Origin: Cladocopium goreaui
Lineage: Eukaryota > Sar > Dinophyceae > Suessiales > Symbiodiniaceae
NCBI GenBank assembly: GCA_947184155.2
Contig: CAMXCT020003179.1
Span: forward strand, 320,001-384,000
DNA length: 64,000 bases
Direction: 5' to 3'
The notes below the pieces were generated by a model. The model did not search any database and had not been told where the DNA came from. It saw only the letters and a program-made list of their open reading frames with translations. Below are positions 24,600 through 33,239 of this stretch, piece after piece. The position numbers and the translations under genes are program-made. Each line of letters begins with the position of its first letter. The stretch's first letter is position 1.

Positions 24600-24832
24600 G
24601 GTTTGTTTTTGCTTTGTTGTTTTTTGGTTGTTTTGTGTTGGTTGGATGTCCTTGCACGGTGAAAGCTCAATGGATTATGTATCGATCCTTATTCAGTTCT
24701 ACTTTTGGTGCACATTGTCGATATGATGATGTTGCCATTGCAGGAATTCACTGAATTTGCAAATATGCAACTGGCTTTCCGGCTTGCTTAACGACCTGGC
24801 GAGAGCCATATGGCGTTGGACGGAAAAAAAAG
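24600..24832. repeat. Inverted repeat, left copy (partner at 35345-35600)
   Basis: The plus-strand sequence from TTTGTGTTGGTTGG through CAGTTCTACTTTTGG and ATATGCAACTGGCTTTCCGG to GCCATATGGCGTTGGACGG is found as reverse complement at 35345-35600. Matches extend over more than 200 bp with small indels. The pair encloses the YR retrotransposon and copia debris. Confidence 0.8.
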
Positions 24833-24889
24833 AGGGCTCCGATGCCAAATGCTACCGGTCTAAAACACGCTTGTTGTAAACCAAACGAT

Positions 24890-25120
24890 TTCCAAGCGCT
24901 GCCAGCATTTGCGTGCCGGATATTCAACGGTCATGCACGGATGAGTGCGATGTGATTCTTGATAGTGGAGCAGATACAAGTGCTCTACCACTCAAATATC
25001 CTGCAGTTGGCATTGCATGGCCGAAGCTGTTTTTTTTTCCCCTGTTGCGGCCGATTTCGCTCTGAGGCTCGGTCCTGACATTGGGAGAAGCGGGTAAACA
25101 AATTAAAAACATTATGAAAC
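24890..25120 (+). pseudogene. Copia aspartic-protease fragment
   Basis: The plus strand reads CDVILDSGADTSALPL; the DSGAD at 24961-24975 is the catalytic triad of a retroviral-type aspartic protease. The fragment continues as KYPAVGI and is then broken by a T-tract. It is on the opposite strand to the copia RT remnant nearby, so it comes from another copy or from an inversion. A related copy of its 3-prime part lies at 33880-34070. Confidence 0.75.
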
Positions 25121-25127
25121 ACCTTGG

Positions 25128-25470
25128 TACTAGTATAGTACCACTAGTATACCCTCCCTAAACCCTCCCAGTGATACGTGGAATATAACGAGTATATTTC
25201 CGATATCAAAAAGAGGTAACGCAATCTACGCGGTATATATTTTCGAACATAAAAACATCAACAAACAAAAACATCTCAAAAACAAACAGGCATCTCTGAA
25301 ACTTCCCACGTCGTTCCATGCAACAAACAAAATACATCATGATGAATTTCAGAGCAGCTCCATCTTTTTCCTTTCGCTATTTCATTGGGTACGGATTGGA
25401 AATCCAGCCCCTTTTGCAACATCCGTCAGTTGACCATTTGCGAATGGTACCCGAGCTGAAAGTTGCATCC
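25128..25470 (-). repeat. Split direct repeat B2
   Basis: 343 bp, near-identical to 25935-26277. In element orientation it forms the 3-prime end, finishing GGTACTATACTAGTA. The plus strand carries two ACTAGT palindromes near the outer end, possible recombination-core sequence. Confidence 0.9.
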
Positions 25471-25486
25471 GGGACTGGGTGGGTGG

Positions 25487-25935
25487 GACCTTTTAGTCTC
25501 CAACCCTTTTGATCCACTAAATTTTGTGACATAAAAGAAATATATGAAACCAGTAATGACGGAATTCAAGTTGAAATGAATTCAGGTTTCAGATTTGTTT
25601 GTTTGTCCAAATAAAAACCGAGGAAAACAAATCAAAAATATGAAGATGAGAAAACCTTTCAGATTCTTTCTGAAAAATTTATTCACGAGAATTCAGATGA
25701 CGGAATTCCAAATAGAAAACGTGTCAAGCATGACACTGAAGTTCCCTTATCGGAACCCATGAGTAGAATGTTCAGAACCATTCAAAGAACCTTCCCGGGA
25801 ACCGCGCGAGAAAGGAAAGTATAAATAAGGAGCGAGGAACGCAAGGGAGCACGGCGTAGACGCGCAGGGAGAGACGGCGCTCAATACGGGCGCAGGTACT
25901 AACTAATACACTATCGCAACGAGTCGCGAGTGCGT
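25487..25935 (-). repeat. Split direct repeat A2
   Basis: 449 bp, near-identical to 33240-33688. It joins B1 with a shared single base. The B1-A2 junction has the sequence expected if B2 were joined to A1 in a circular intermediate. It also contains heat-shock-like elements and a TATAAATA, described separately. Confidence 0.9.
25765..25827 (+). promoter_or_regulatory. Heat-shock-element-like motifs and TATA-like box
   Basis: AGAATGTTCA (25765-25774) and AGAACCTTCC (25786-25795) each match nGAAnnTTCn, the core pair of a heat-shock element, with CATTCAAAG between them. TATAAATA follows at 25820-25827. The same set is present in repeat A1 (TATAAATA at 33573-33580). The HSE-then-TATA order points along the plus strand, opposite to the element's genes. 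HSEs work in either direction, and dinoflagellates seldom use canonical TATA boxes, so transcription direction is uncertain. Confidence 0.4.
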
Positions 25936-26277
25936 ACTAGTATAGTACCACTAGTATACCCTCCCTAAACCCTCCCAGTGATACGTGGAATATAACGAGT
26001 ATATTTCCGATATCAAAAAGAGGTAACGCAATCTACGCGGTATATATTTTCAAACATAAAAACATCAACAAACAAAAACATCTCAAAAACAAACAGGCAT
26101 CTCTGAAACTTCCCACATCGTTCCATGCAACAAACAAAATACATCATGATGAATTTCAGAGCAGCTCCATCTTTTTCCTTTCGCTATTTCATTGGGTACG
26201 GATTGGAAATCCAGCCCCTTTTGCAACATCCGTCAGTTGACCATTTGCGAATGGTACCCGAGCTGAAAGTTGCATCC
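25935..26277 (-). repeat. Split direct repeat B1
   Basis: 343 bp, near-identical to 25128-25470. It lies directly downstream of the RT/RNase H gene in element orientation. Confidence 0.9.
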
Positions 26278-26410
26278 CTTTAGGATAACGAGGGCACCAA
26301 TCACCAATGGTCTAGTTTCTTCTTTTGTTTTGGAGAAGCTCTTTTCCTCTTGTCTTTGTTTTCAAGCTTGGCTTTCTGAAGTTCGGTGAAGAATTCCTTT
26401 GCTTTGTCCA

Positions 26411-26893
26411 TTAGCCCGTCAAGCACGTCCATTTGGTGTTTCCTCCGACCCATTGAACTCTCCGCTCTCCAGGGAACTTGCTAAAATCCTCATTGGTGAG
26501 GTCGTCTGCTAGTTGGTTGTGTTCACGCGGTATCCATTCCAAGCCCAACTCGCAATTCCTGAGCCTCAAGGTTTCTGAGAGCTCCAACACCAATAGGGTC
26601 AGTGGAAATTTGGTGCTCATGAGCTTATTGACAGCGTATGTGTTCCCTTGATTGTCGGTACCTGCACGAATCCAGCAAGTGCCAGTGCTAGCGACTCCTA
26701 GATCCTTTGTCCAGAGTCGTAGCATCGCAGGCAGCTTCAGAGTACCTCTCTTGTTTCTTATCGCAGCTGTCCAAGAAAACGTAGCATCGCAGGCAGCTTC
26801 AGAGTACCTCTCTTGTTTCTTATCGCAGCTGTCCAAGAAAACAATGGTCCCAAGAAAGGACGCTCCCACAAGAGAGCGTTTGCAGCGAAACAC
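26411..26893 (-). pseudogene. RNase H part of the YR-element polymerase, out of frame
   Basis: This frame carries the RNase H region of the element. It includes TDNQGNTYAVNKLMS and the exit motif EWIPREHNQLADDLTN, typical of DIRS-class RNase H. It is out of frame with the upstream RT because of a 62-bp tandem duplication (26719-26780 and 26781-26842). A second frame change near 26425-26445 separates it from the likely true C-terminus, which reads MDKAKEFFTELQKAKLENK and ends LDHW before a TGA at about 26299. RNase H would remove the RNA strand during cDNA synthesis; this copy cannot make one fused enzyme. Confidence 0.8.
26719..26842. repeat. 62-bp perfect tandem duplication inside RT/RNase H
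   Basis: Positions 26719-26780 are repeated exactly at 26781-26842. Sixty-two is not a multiple of three, so the duplication shifts the frame between RT and RNase H. The identity of the two copies indicates a recent event. Confidence 0.95.
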
Positions 26894-28374
26894 AAACGTC
26901 CAAGACCCTGCTCCATCTCCTTCGCAGTTGCATTTCCTGAGTCAGCAAGACCTTTGGTCCATTTTGCAACCCAAGTTGCCCTTGAGGGCGAAAGACCAAG
27001 TTTCATGCTGGTGTAATCAGCAAAAAGTCCTATCCACTCCACTTTCAAGCCACCTCTCTGCTTTGCCCATTTAAATGGGAAACCAAGAACTGCTAAGTAG
27101 AGAAACGCCAGCACCACACCCCTTCTCCCTTGCCTGTCTGGTCCAAGCGCCTCCAGGTCATCTGCAAATATCAACATCTCTACCGGCATCTCCGGACCTA
27201 TCAACTCATGGACCAGCCTCAGGCCTGATCCCCAATATGATGCGGAAGCCACTCCAAACGTTCCCACATTGTTGATGTACACATGGTCATCTGTGGAAAG
27301 GACTCGGCATGCCAGAAGGCCCCTTTCGCTGGGGTGATGCAGGAAACGTCGGTGAGCCTTGCTAATGTCACCCACAAGGCTGAAGATCACATTGCCCTTG
27401 TCTTTGTAATAGGCTAGCAAGTACATTTTCTCCCGTGCCCCCGGGCTCCTTTGTTTGTCCCGGCACTTGATTCTGTTGTTGATCTTCGTCCCATGAGTTG
27501 CATCGTGTATTATACGCCGCTTGTTACCATGAGCTTCTTCCACCAGAACTGATAGGGATGAGATTGCAATCTTATCCCCAAAACGCCTCCTGGCCTCTTC
27601 AAGCGACATCTTTTCCATGAGCCCTTCTTCGCATTCAGCTTTGAAGTGTTCTCGCACGAACTCCTCATGGTCCTGGACTGACTCATAGTTATCTCGCCAG
27701 ATTTCTTCACGCATATATGGATCCTCTTCCAACTTCCAAGCCGTCTGCTCCTCATACATATGAGGAGTCCTAGGCAGCTGGTGCAGGACCCCCACTGGAA
27801 AACCTTCTTGACCTTGCAAAAGAAAACGGTGGTCTGGGCCTCCTGCCCGTTCTGACAACGCTTGCATAAGCTTCAGCCTGAAAGGCTGTCCATCTGCAAT
27901 CTCACCAAGACCTTCAGTTTCATATCCCTCTTCTCTCAAAAGTGTGATCCACAGATCCACCAGTTTTGACTGTAACGCCTGATCTCGAACCAGGTTGCAG
28001 CCCTGTTCACCCTTGGCCGCCATTTGAAAACACTCCAAGTCAAACTTTTGCCAACCACCGCAGCTCTCCAAAACCAAACGCAAGGATCCTTCCCTGAGTT
28101 TCTTCCAAAAACCATCTGTGTTCCATGTCCTACGTTCCAGGTCCCAACGCCCTGGTGAAGCCAAACCTGCACCATCATGGAATTCTCTGGTCTTACCTGG
28201 GGATCTGCAGATCCTTGGTTCATCGCTTCCACCACGTATCTTCCAGCCTTCTGGTTCTGTGGTTGTAAACTTTTCCGAGGTTGTTGTGGTATTTTGTTGA
28301 ACCCCTCCGGAGGCCAAAACGACTGAGGTATGAAATTTCTCTAAAATTTGCAACGCTATCCAACGACAGCTCAC
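26758..28374 (-). CDS. Reverse transcriptase of the YR retrotransposon
   Basis: 538 codons. An N-terminal domain of about 300 residues precedes the RT core. Catalytic motifs: VGDISKAHRRF (about 334-344, first Asp), GTFGVASASYWG (371-382, the F/YG-AS-W block of DIRS-class RTs) and IFADDLEALG (402-411, FADD replacing YxDD). Later FKWAK and EWIGL belong to the thumb and connection. The frame ends early because of the 62-bp duplication; RNase H continues in another frame. Its start overlaps the methyltransferase frame by 155 nt in the +1 phase, so it may be made by frameshifting or internal initiation. It would synthesise cDNA from the element's RNA. Confidence 0.85.
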   Translation of the reverse strand: MSCRWIALQILEKFHTSVVLASGGVQQNTTTTSEKFTTTEPEGWKIRGGSDEPRICRSPGKTREFHDGAGLASPGRWDLERRTWNTDGFWKKLREGSLRLVLESCGGWQKFDLECFQMAAKGEQGCNLVRDQALQSKLVDLWITLLREEGYETEGLGEIADGQPFRLKLMQALSERAGGPDHRFLLQGQEGFPVGVLHQLPRTPHMYEEQTAWKLEEDPYMREEIWRDNYESVQDHEEFVREHFKAECEEGLMEKMSLEEARRRFGDKIAISSLSVLVEEAHGNKRRIIHDATHGTKINNRIKCRDKQRSPGAREKMYLLAYYKDKGNVIFSLVGDISKAHRRFLHHPSERGLLACRVLSTDDHVYINNVGTFGVASASYWGSGLRLVHELIGPEMPVEMLIFADDLEALGPDRQGRRGVVLAFLYLAVLGFPFKWAKQRGGLKVEWIGLFADYTSMKLGLSPSRATWVAKWTKGLADSGNATAKEMEQGLGRLCFAANALLWERPFLGPLFSWTAAIRNKRGTLKLPAMLRFLGQLR

Positions 28375-29188
28375 TAGGCCACTGCTCGGTCCCCTTTGTC
28401 ACAAAACTGTTGCCTGCATGGCCAATCAACTGTTTGACGGCCTCTCTCTTCGTCAGAGGACCCTCGTAGAATCCTTGTTCATCAAAACTGGGCCTACCTT
28501 GCACAAAAGCTGTCTGTTGTTGAGTTTGAAAATCTTTGAGCAGTAAACGCGTGGGTTTCAAATATTCCGTGCCAAAATCAGCCTGGTAAAACGCAACTGT
28601 TTCCCAACCCTGTCTTTCCAACAACTCAAAAAAGGTTGGCCATTGCCACATGCTGGCTGGACGTTGGCCATAAAGATTTCCCTGTTGTACTGCTCCAAGA
28701 TCTTCAGGGTTTTCAAACAGCAACATTGTGTCGGTCGTTGAAACTTCTACACAAACTTCAAAGGAAAAATCTGTGAGCTCATTTCCCCATTTTGCCTTCT
28801 GCCGCTCCGACCATGTCAATCGCTGTAGCCCTCTTGGCTGCACATAAGACCGGACCGGTCTTGGTCCTTTTTGGTTCGCCCATGTCGCCCTTGTAAAAGT
28901 GCTGCAAGGCGGTGAAATCAAAACTGCAAAGTAACGCCCGCTACGTATTTTGTTTAACAAAACTTGTCTGCTCTTTGACTTGGTCAAGTCCCAGTTCGGA
29001 CGCACTTTGATGTCAATCATTTCGACTTGAACTGTGATACCCATGCGTGAGCCCAGCTTTTTGGCCCATGCAGAAACAGATCCTTTGCGGCTGCTCCCTG
29101 AAAAAATGTATAGAATACGGCACACTCTGCTACCAGTTTCTGCGCCATTCAAATTCTGTGAAACTGTTTCACCTCCACCATCCTGCAT
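28220..29188 (-). CDS. DNA-methyltransferase-like protein of the YR element
   Basis: 322 codons. The fold-defining motifs of a Rossmann-type, SAM-dependent DNA methyltransferase are visible: YIFSGSSRKGS (about 27-37, SAM-binding motif I), MIDIKV (57-62, acidic end of strand 2), ISPPCSTFTRA (91-101, PPC motif IV with the cysteine used by C5 methyltransferases) and LFENPEDLG (157-165, ENP in place of the ENV of motif VI). This points to a cytosine-C5 type rather than the adenine (DAM-like) type I associate with DIRS elements. It follows gag in the same frame after one stop and one codon. It may methylate element DNA or host targets; the activity is inferred only. Confidence 0.7.
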   Translation of the reverse strand: MQDGGGETVSQNLNGAETGSRVCRILYIFSGSSRKGSVSAWAKKLGSRMGITVQVEMIDIKVRPNWDLTKSKSRQVLLNKIRSGRYFAVLISPPCSTFTRATWANQKGPRPVRSYVQPRGLQRLTWSERQKAKWGNELTDFSFEVCVEVSTTDTMLLFENPEDLGAVQQGNLYGQRPASMWQWPTFFELLERQGWETVAFYQADFGTEYLKPTRLLLKDFQTQQQTAFVQGRPSFDEQGFYEGPLTKREAVKQLIGHAGNSFVTKGTEQWPSELSLDSVANFREISYLSRFGLRRGSTKYHNNLGKVYNHRTRRLEDTWWKR

Positions 29189-29191
29189 TTG

Positions 29192-30415
29192 TCAGTTGGT
29201 GCCCGTAGTATCCGGGCTGCTCTCCTTGCAGTTCAAAGCATTGTGACCCTTCTTGAAGCATTTGCTGCAAATATGCGCGAACTTGCAACCCTTGTGCTTG
29301 CACATGCCCTTGTTGAACCGATAGCAGTACTTTTCTCCTGCTGGACCTTGTCCTTTCCCTTTGGAGGATCCCTTTGGGGATTTTGACTTGCCTTTGCCCT
29401 TTGCATTCCAAAGCCCTGGCGAAGGTGCCGACGAGGAAGAAGCTCCATAAGAACGCTTTGAGTATAGCGCCAATGGCGTTATGAAGTGTCTCTCTTTCAC
29501 TGTCGGACACTTCCAAGCTTGCTCCAGGGCTGCACCAAGTTGTAGCCTCTCTTTGATCATGATCACATAGGCTCTCTTTCTAATAGCCTGCTCATAGGAC
29601 AAGACCAAGCTCCAAGGTGGCGTCTGAATTTGTTGCCCTTGAAGGTCTGTTGAGCTAAGACCCCAAACGTAATCTCCCAGCAAGTAGTCCTTGTATCTAT
29701 CAAAGACATCTTTGTCCACGTCTTGAATCTCCTCTCTATTGACATGTTTCAAAGCCAGCATCATGATGCAGTTTTGCATGACGCTCAACCGCCTCCTCAG
29801 TTGCTCGGGCCCCGTGGGTAAAGCTACTGTGGAAGAACCTTTCTTCACACTGAGAGATCCTTTGGCATCAAAGATCGGCACCAAAACGTCTGGGTCTACT
29901 TCGTCCTTGCTCACTACTTCTGACAAGGTCTCTGCTCTGAACTCTCCATTTTCCAGCTCCTGTAGTTTCTTCTCCAGATACTCCTTTGCAGGCGTAACTT
30001 TGTCCTCCAAATGCCCCATCGCCTGTTGATAGGCATTGCGGAGCTGTACATAGTCTCCTGTAGGAATAGGTTTGGTCCATTCCCTTGTATTCATTTCTGC
30101 TTCAACTTCTGCCTGTCTCTTTGCCTTTGTACTGACTTCTTTCCAAGAGCAAATCACTGCTGCAACTTTTGCACGATCGCCCAAGGAAGCCGCAGCATCA
30201 ACATGGAAATCATCTCTGAGCACTTGTACCAAGTCCGCCTCATCTCTAAAGAAGGCAGAGAATTTGTTGACGTTTGTGACCCCATGTGTAAAAAACTGAG
30301 CTTGCACCTCCTCTGGCACCTCGTTCCGCTCAAACGTGAAACGCAAATCTGAGTTGCCCAGTTTCAAAGTCTCTTCCAGTGTCTGCGGCCACAATCCAGG
30401 TCCCAGAAAAGCCAT
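29192..30415 (-). CDS. Gag-like protein of the YR element
   Basis: 407 codons. Most of it is a helical domain without clear homology. The C-terminus has a Lys/Ser/Gly-rich linker, then CYRFNKGMCKHKGCKFAH, a CCCH-type zinc finger (CX7CX4CX3H), then CSKCFKKGHNALNC, a CX2CX4HX4C retroviral zinc knuckle. This pair indicates RNA binding and packaging of the element transcript. It ends with TGA at 29192-29194. The next in-frame sense codon is CAA and the next is the ATG of the methyltransferase-like frame, so stop-codon readthrough or re-initiation could link the two. Confidence 0.85.
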   Translation of the reverse strand: MAFLGPGLWPQTLEETLKLGNSDLRFTFERNEVPEEVQAQFFTHGVTNVNKFSAFFRDEADLVQVLRDDFHVDAAASLGDRAKVAAVICSWKEVSTKAKRQAEVEAEMNTREWTKPIPTGDYVQLRNAYQQAMGHLEDKVTPAKEYLEKKLQELENGEFRAETLSEVVSKDEVDPDVLVPIFDAKGSLSVKKGSSTVALPTGPEQLRRRLSVMQNCIMMLALKHVNREEIQDVDKDVFDRYKDYLLGDYVWGLSSTDLQGQQIQTPPWSLVLSYEQAIRKRAYVIMIKERLQLGAALEQAWKCPTVKERHFITPLALYSKRSYGASSSSAPSPGLWNAKGKGKSKSPKGSSKGKGQGPAGEKYCYRFNKGMCKHKGCKFAHICSKCFKKGHNALNCKESSPDTTGTN

Positions 30416-31196
30416 GCCCTAACGCTCACAGCCCTCTAAAGAGGAAGTGTAACAGTGCAGAAAAAGTTTTGCATCATCTCGTAATTGACATGCACTATCC
30501 AGCGATATGCAGAGAAAAACCCAACAGCTGTCAACGTCAAACTCAATGAAAACTTTTCAGCACTGCAAGAGTGAGCTTTCTACTTATGTCAAATTTGTGC
30601 ACTCAGTTTGTCTGAAGAAATATGTTTGTCTTTGCAACATTTGTATGTCTCATGACGCATCACGGTGACCTTCGTCACTGCGCTTGAACCGAGGACCCCC
30701 GAGTGCAATTCCGGCACATCAGTCCCTTGATTTCTATGTCAGCACAGGTGTTTTCCGGGATCCTTCGATCCAAATTGATTTGAAAGACCTTTACATGTAC
30801 CTGACGCCTGTGCACAGTCCAATTTCCCCTCACCATGTTTTTGACATGACAAACTGCTCAAAAAACTCTGAGTTGAAAACCGGAACATCTCCCGCCAGAA
30901 CTGGGCAGCAGTCTAGCATATTTTGCTTCTGTATGCCCTCCGGTTCTGGTTATGTTCTGAGCCGCTTTCGGCCCTTTCAATGCACGACCCTTCAAGTGTC
31001 ATCGACACCATGGAAACTAAATGCCGCTCTGGGGTTTGCATTGTTTGACAACTCCACTGAAATGATCCTAACTGAAAATGAAATGAAGTGGCAACGTTTC
31101 AATGTTTCAACTGTCTCTCAAAAAAAACATACACTGCATCAGAAGAAACAAGTGCAATCACATCCAACCGTCCTGAACCCCAAAATGACAAGACCC
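30416..31196. other. Spacer between recombinase and gag genes
   Basis: 780 bp without a sense-strand gene. A 180-codon frame runs antisense (30684-31226, plus strand) and overlaps the recombinase 3-prime end by 30 bp. It has no recognisable domain. The spacer may hold the gag promoter or a trans-splicing acceptor, but no motif can be pinned down. Confidence 0.5.
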
Positions 31197-33197
31197 TCAA
31201 CTACTGTTGCTACCAGCTTTCTCTGATTCCTCAGAGCTAGACGAGCTGGTGCTCGATGAGGTATCCTCTGTGCTGTCGTCCTCCCCTTTTGAGGCTGGCC
31301 AACAAACGCGACAGACATGTGTGAAACTAGTGTCTGGTGGCTTCTCCATGTACTCTTCTGACGTCTTAAACGTTTTTTCTCTTGCCATCCAACAACCTCC
31401 TTTGGTCTTGTGCAAACGTTTGCAACGATTGTTGACATGCACCACTACGTATTCAGCATCCCTCTGAATCTTCTGTTCCTGAGTGTCCGACTGTCCTCGA
31501 ATCTCTTTCAGGTCCAAGGTTTCAAATTCAACGGGAACAGTCTCAAAAGGTTCAGGATCTAAACTCGCATCAAAGTAATATGTCATCGATGTTTCAAGTG
31601 AAAACAAAATGAAATCACACTCAGCCTTTGCAATATCCGTCCTGCGCGACCTCAGCCACGCCCCTGCAGACTCCAGGATGTCTACCTCATCCAGGATTTT
31701 CATGCGGTCCGGTTTCCTCAAAGCTTTGGCAAACTTCAACTGCAAGTTGGCAACCAAACCATTGTATGATCTGATATAAGTGTCACTGGCCTCTGGTTTC
31801 CACCTGCCAATCAGGTTCCTGTCAGTGGTCTGTACTCCTAACATTGCAATACCTGTTGGGAAAGTTGCACGTTCAGAGTGTTCTGTCCAGAAAGTCGCAA
31901 GATCCTCCGGGATCAACATTTCCCAGTCACTGGACCTTATCAAGGTCTTGCGCAAGTAAGTTGAATATGCCGTCATGTCTGCATAAGTGGCATACTTCTT
32001 CCTGAACCCTTTCCAGTCCTCTGCAAACCTGGGTATCAGGTAATCCCTGTCAAAGTCAGTGTTCTTTTTGAGTAAATCAAATCCAGTTGGAATCCATTTC
32101 GCACTCCAAACGAACGCCAATTCAGAAACACATACTGGCAGTTCCTGCAGTCTCTTCCCCGGCCCTGAAGTCTTTGTCACCCTGAGAAGAGTGGTCAACC
32201 TTCCATTTGTCAAATGAAGTTCACCAGGTTTTCTCTTCTGTAAATCGTCATAGCGTAATCCTCCCCAGATTTTGAGAAGCTTGCACCAAGCTAAAACTCT
32301 GAGGCAAAGCAACATTGCAGAATCCAAAACCATGCACTCCAAGGCTTCGATCACCACTGCAGGATATCTTGGCGCCCGACGAGGTGGTGGACTATCCCTT
32401 GACAGCTGTTCAGTGATATAATCCCTGATCTGTATAACGGCACGACTGGAAGTGACTATGGAAGACTCATCTAAACCTGCCACCTTCTCAAACCAGTTGA
32501 TTGCTTTGCAAATAAACCCAGGAATCGAAGGACCACAAGGCTCATCCATCCTTGAAAAAAGGTACTCACAAAACATCCCAGGATGCACAAATGATTCTTC
32601 ACCCCAAGCTGACTTCTTCCAAAGCTGACAGGCCTTCCAAGCCTTGACATATCGTTTCAACGTTGATCCCCTTGTTTTCCCAGCCAAGGCCAAATGAATA
32701 CGCTCCGAACCGACACAGAAGTCCATGCCCTGTAAGATTGGAGCATTGATTGCAGCTAGCTGTATATACAACTCCCTTGACCACTTCTCTTTTAGGTCTG
32801 TCTCCCATTTTCTCTTTGCATCAACTTGTTCATCTTGTGCACGGTGTTTGACCCTTAAAGGTTTCCAAACATCAGTAGAAGACCCTGCAACCGAAGAAAC
32901 GTGGACATGAGCAGCTGTACTGGGTTTGACTTTGAAACGGTCATCCAATGTTGCATGCAAAGATTCAGGCATGTGGTCACTCCGTAGCCGCTTCTGAAAA
33001 GGCTCATCTGTGTTTACTCTGCACAACCAAGACCTGACTATCTCAACATGTGTGCCATCACAGATCCAACCTAGTTCATGACAAACTTGCTCTGCAATGT
33101 CGTGTGCATCATCCGGTTTGTAAACTGCAAGTTTCTTACTATCCAGACCGAAACGTTGGAGAATCGTCCACATCGCCTCCTCAACATCCACATCCAT
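31197..33197 (-). CDS. Tyrosine recombinase (integrase) of the YR element
   Basis: 666 codons, the first gene of the element. Catalytic set: Arg315 in GGLRYDDLQ, then HxxR as His440-Ser-Glu-Arg443 (TEHSERATFPTGIAMLG), then GRWKPEASDTYIRSY with Trp466 in the H/W position and Tyr474 as the likely nucleophile. The GRW-PE-SDTYxR signature is typical of DIRS/Ngaro-class recombinases. After residue 540 there is a Cys-containing tail (CKRLHKTKGGCW and CRVCWP), a possible zinc ribbon, and a Ser/Glu-rich C-terminus. It would join circular cDNA to genomic DNA without a target duplication. All catalytic residues are present, so this gene may still be active. Confidence 0.9.
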   Translation of the reverse strand: MDVDVEEAMWTILQRFGLDSKKLAVYKPDDAHDIAEQVCHELGWICDGTHVEIVRSWLCRVNTDEPFQKRLRSDHMPESLHATLDDRFKVKPSTAAHVHVSSVAGSSTDVWKPLRVKHRAQDEQVDAKRKWETDLKEKWSRELYIQLAAINAPILQGMDFCVGSERIHLALAGKTRGSTLKRYVKAWKACQLWKKSAWGEESFVHPGMFCEYLFSRMDEPCGPSIPGFICKAINWFEKVAGLDESSIVTSSRAVIQIRDYITEQLSRDSPPPRRAPRYPAVVIEALECMVLDSAMLLCLRVLAWCKLLKIWGGLRYDDLQKRKPGELHLTNGRLTTLLRVTKTSGPGKRLQELPVCVSELAFVWSAKWIPTGFDLLKKNTDFDRDYLIPRFAEDWKGFRKKYATYADMTAYSTYLRKTLIRSSDWEMLIPEDLATFWTEHSERATFPTGIAMLGVQTTDRNLIGRWKPEASDTYIRSYNGLVANLQLKFAKALRKPDRMKILDEVDILESAGAWLRSRRTDIAKAECDFILFSLETSMTYYFDASLDPEPFETVPVEFETLDLKEIRGQSDTQEQKIQRDAEYVVVHVNNRCKRLHKTKGGCWMAREKTFKTSEEYMEKPPDTSFTHVCRVCWPASKGEDDSTEDTSSSTSSSSSEESEKAGSNSS

Positions 33198-33239
33198 CTA
33201 CGGGAGTGTGAGCGCTCCGGGGCAAAGCCGTCCATTAAC

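Larger units (their letters stand above)
21890..24700 (-). pseudogene. Ty1/copia-type retrotransposon polyprotein, frameshifted
   Basis: This minus-strand remnant runs from the integrase-RT linker to the C-terminus. In order: 24467-24670 and the broken frames down to 24001 are acidic linker sequence (EEPNLSPEELQRLDAIAE at about 24004-24060). 23113-24000 is reverse transcriptase, with STDVKDAFL and the catalytic HVDDMLVVG. 22732-23076 is RNase H, with SSRTQKLVSLSSAEAEVYS and the exit motif NPADIGTKRL. About 22612-22731 reads MFNVSSGALEGADDPG. 21894-22623 is a C-terminal extension with one probable transmembrane stretch. At least four frame changes and a stop make it non-functional. Part of the RT palm appears deleted between TDVKDAF and HVDD. 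No LTRs are seen. Confidence 0.85.

Noticed and set aside
25128-26277. Ordinary LTRs of a copia or gypsy element
   Set aside because: The repeats are split in the order A1...B1-A2-B2 and the internal genes include a tyrosine recombinase but no DDE integrase or protease.
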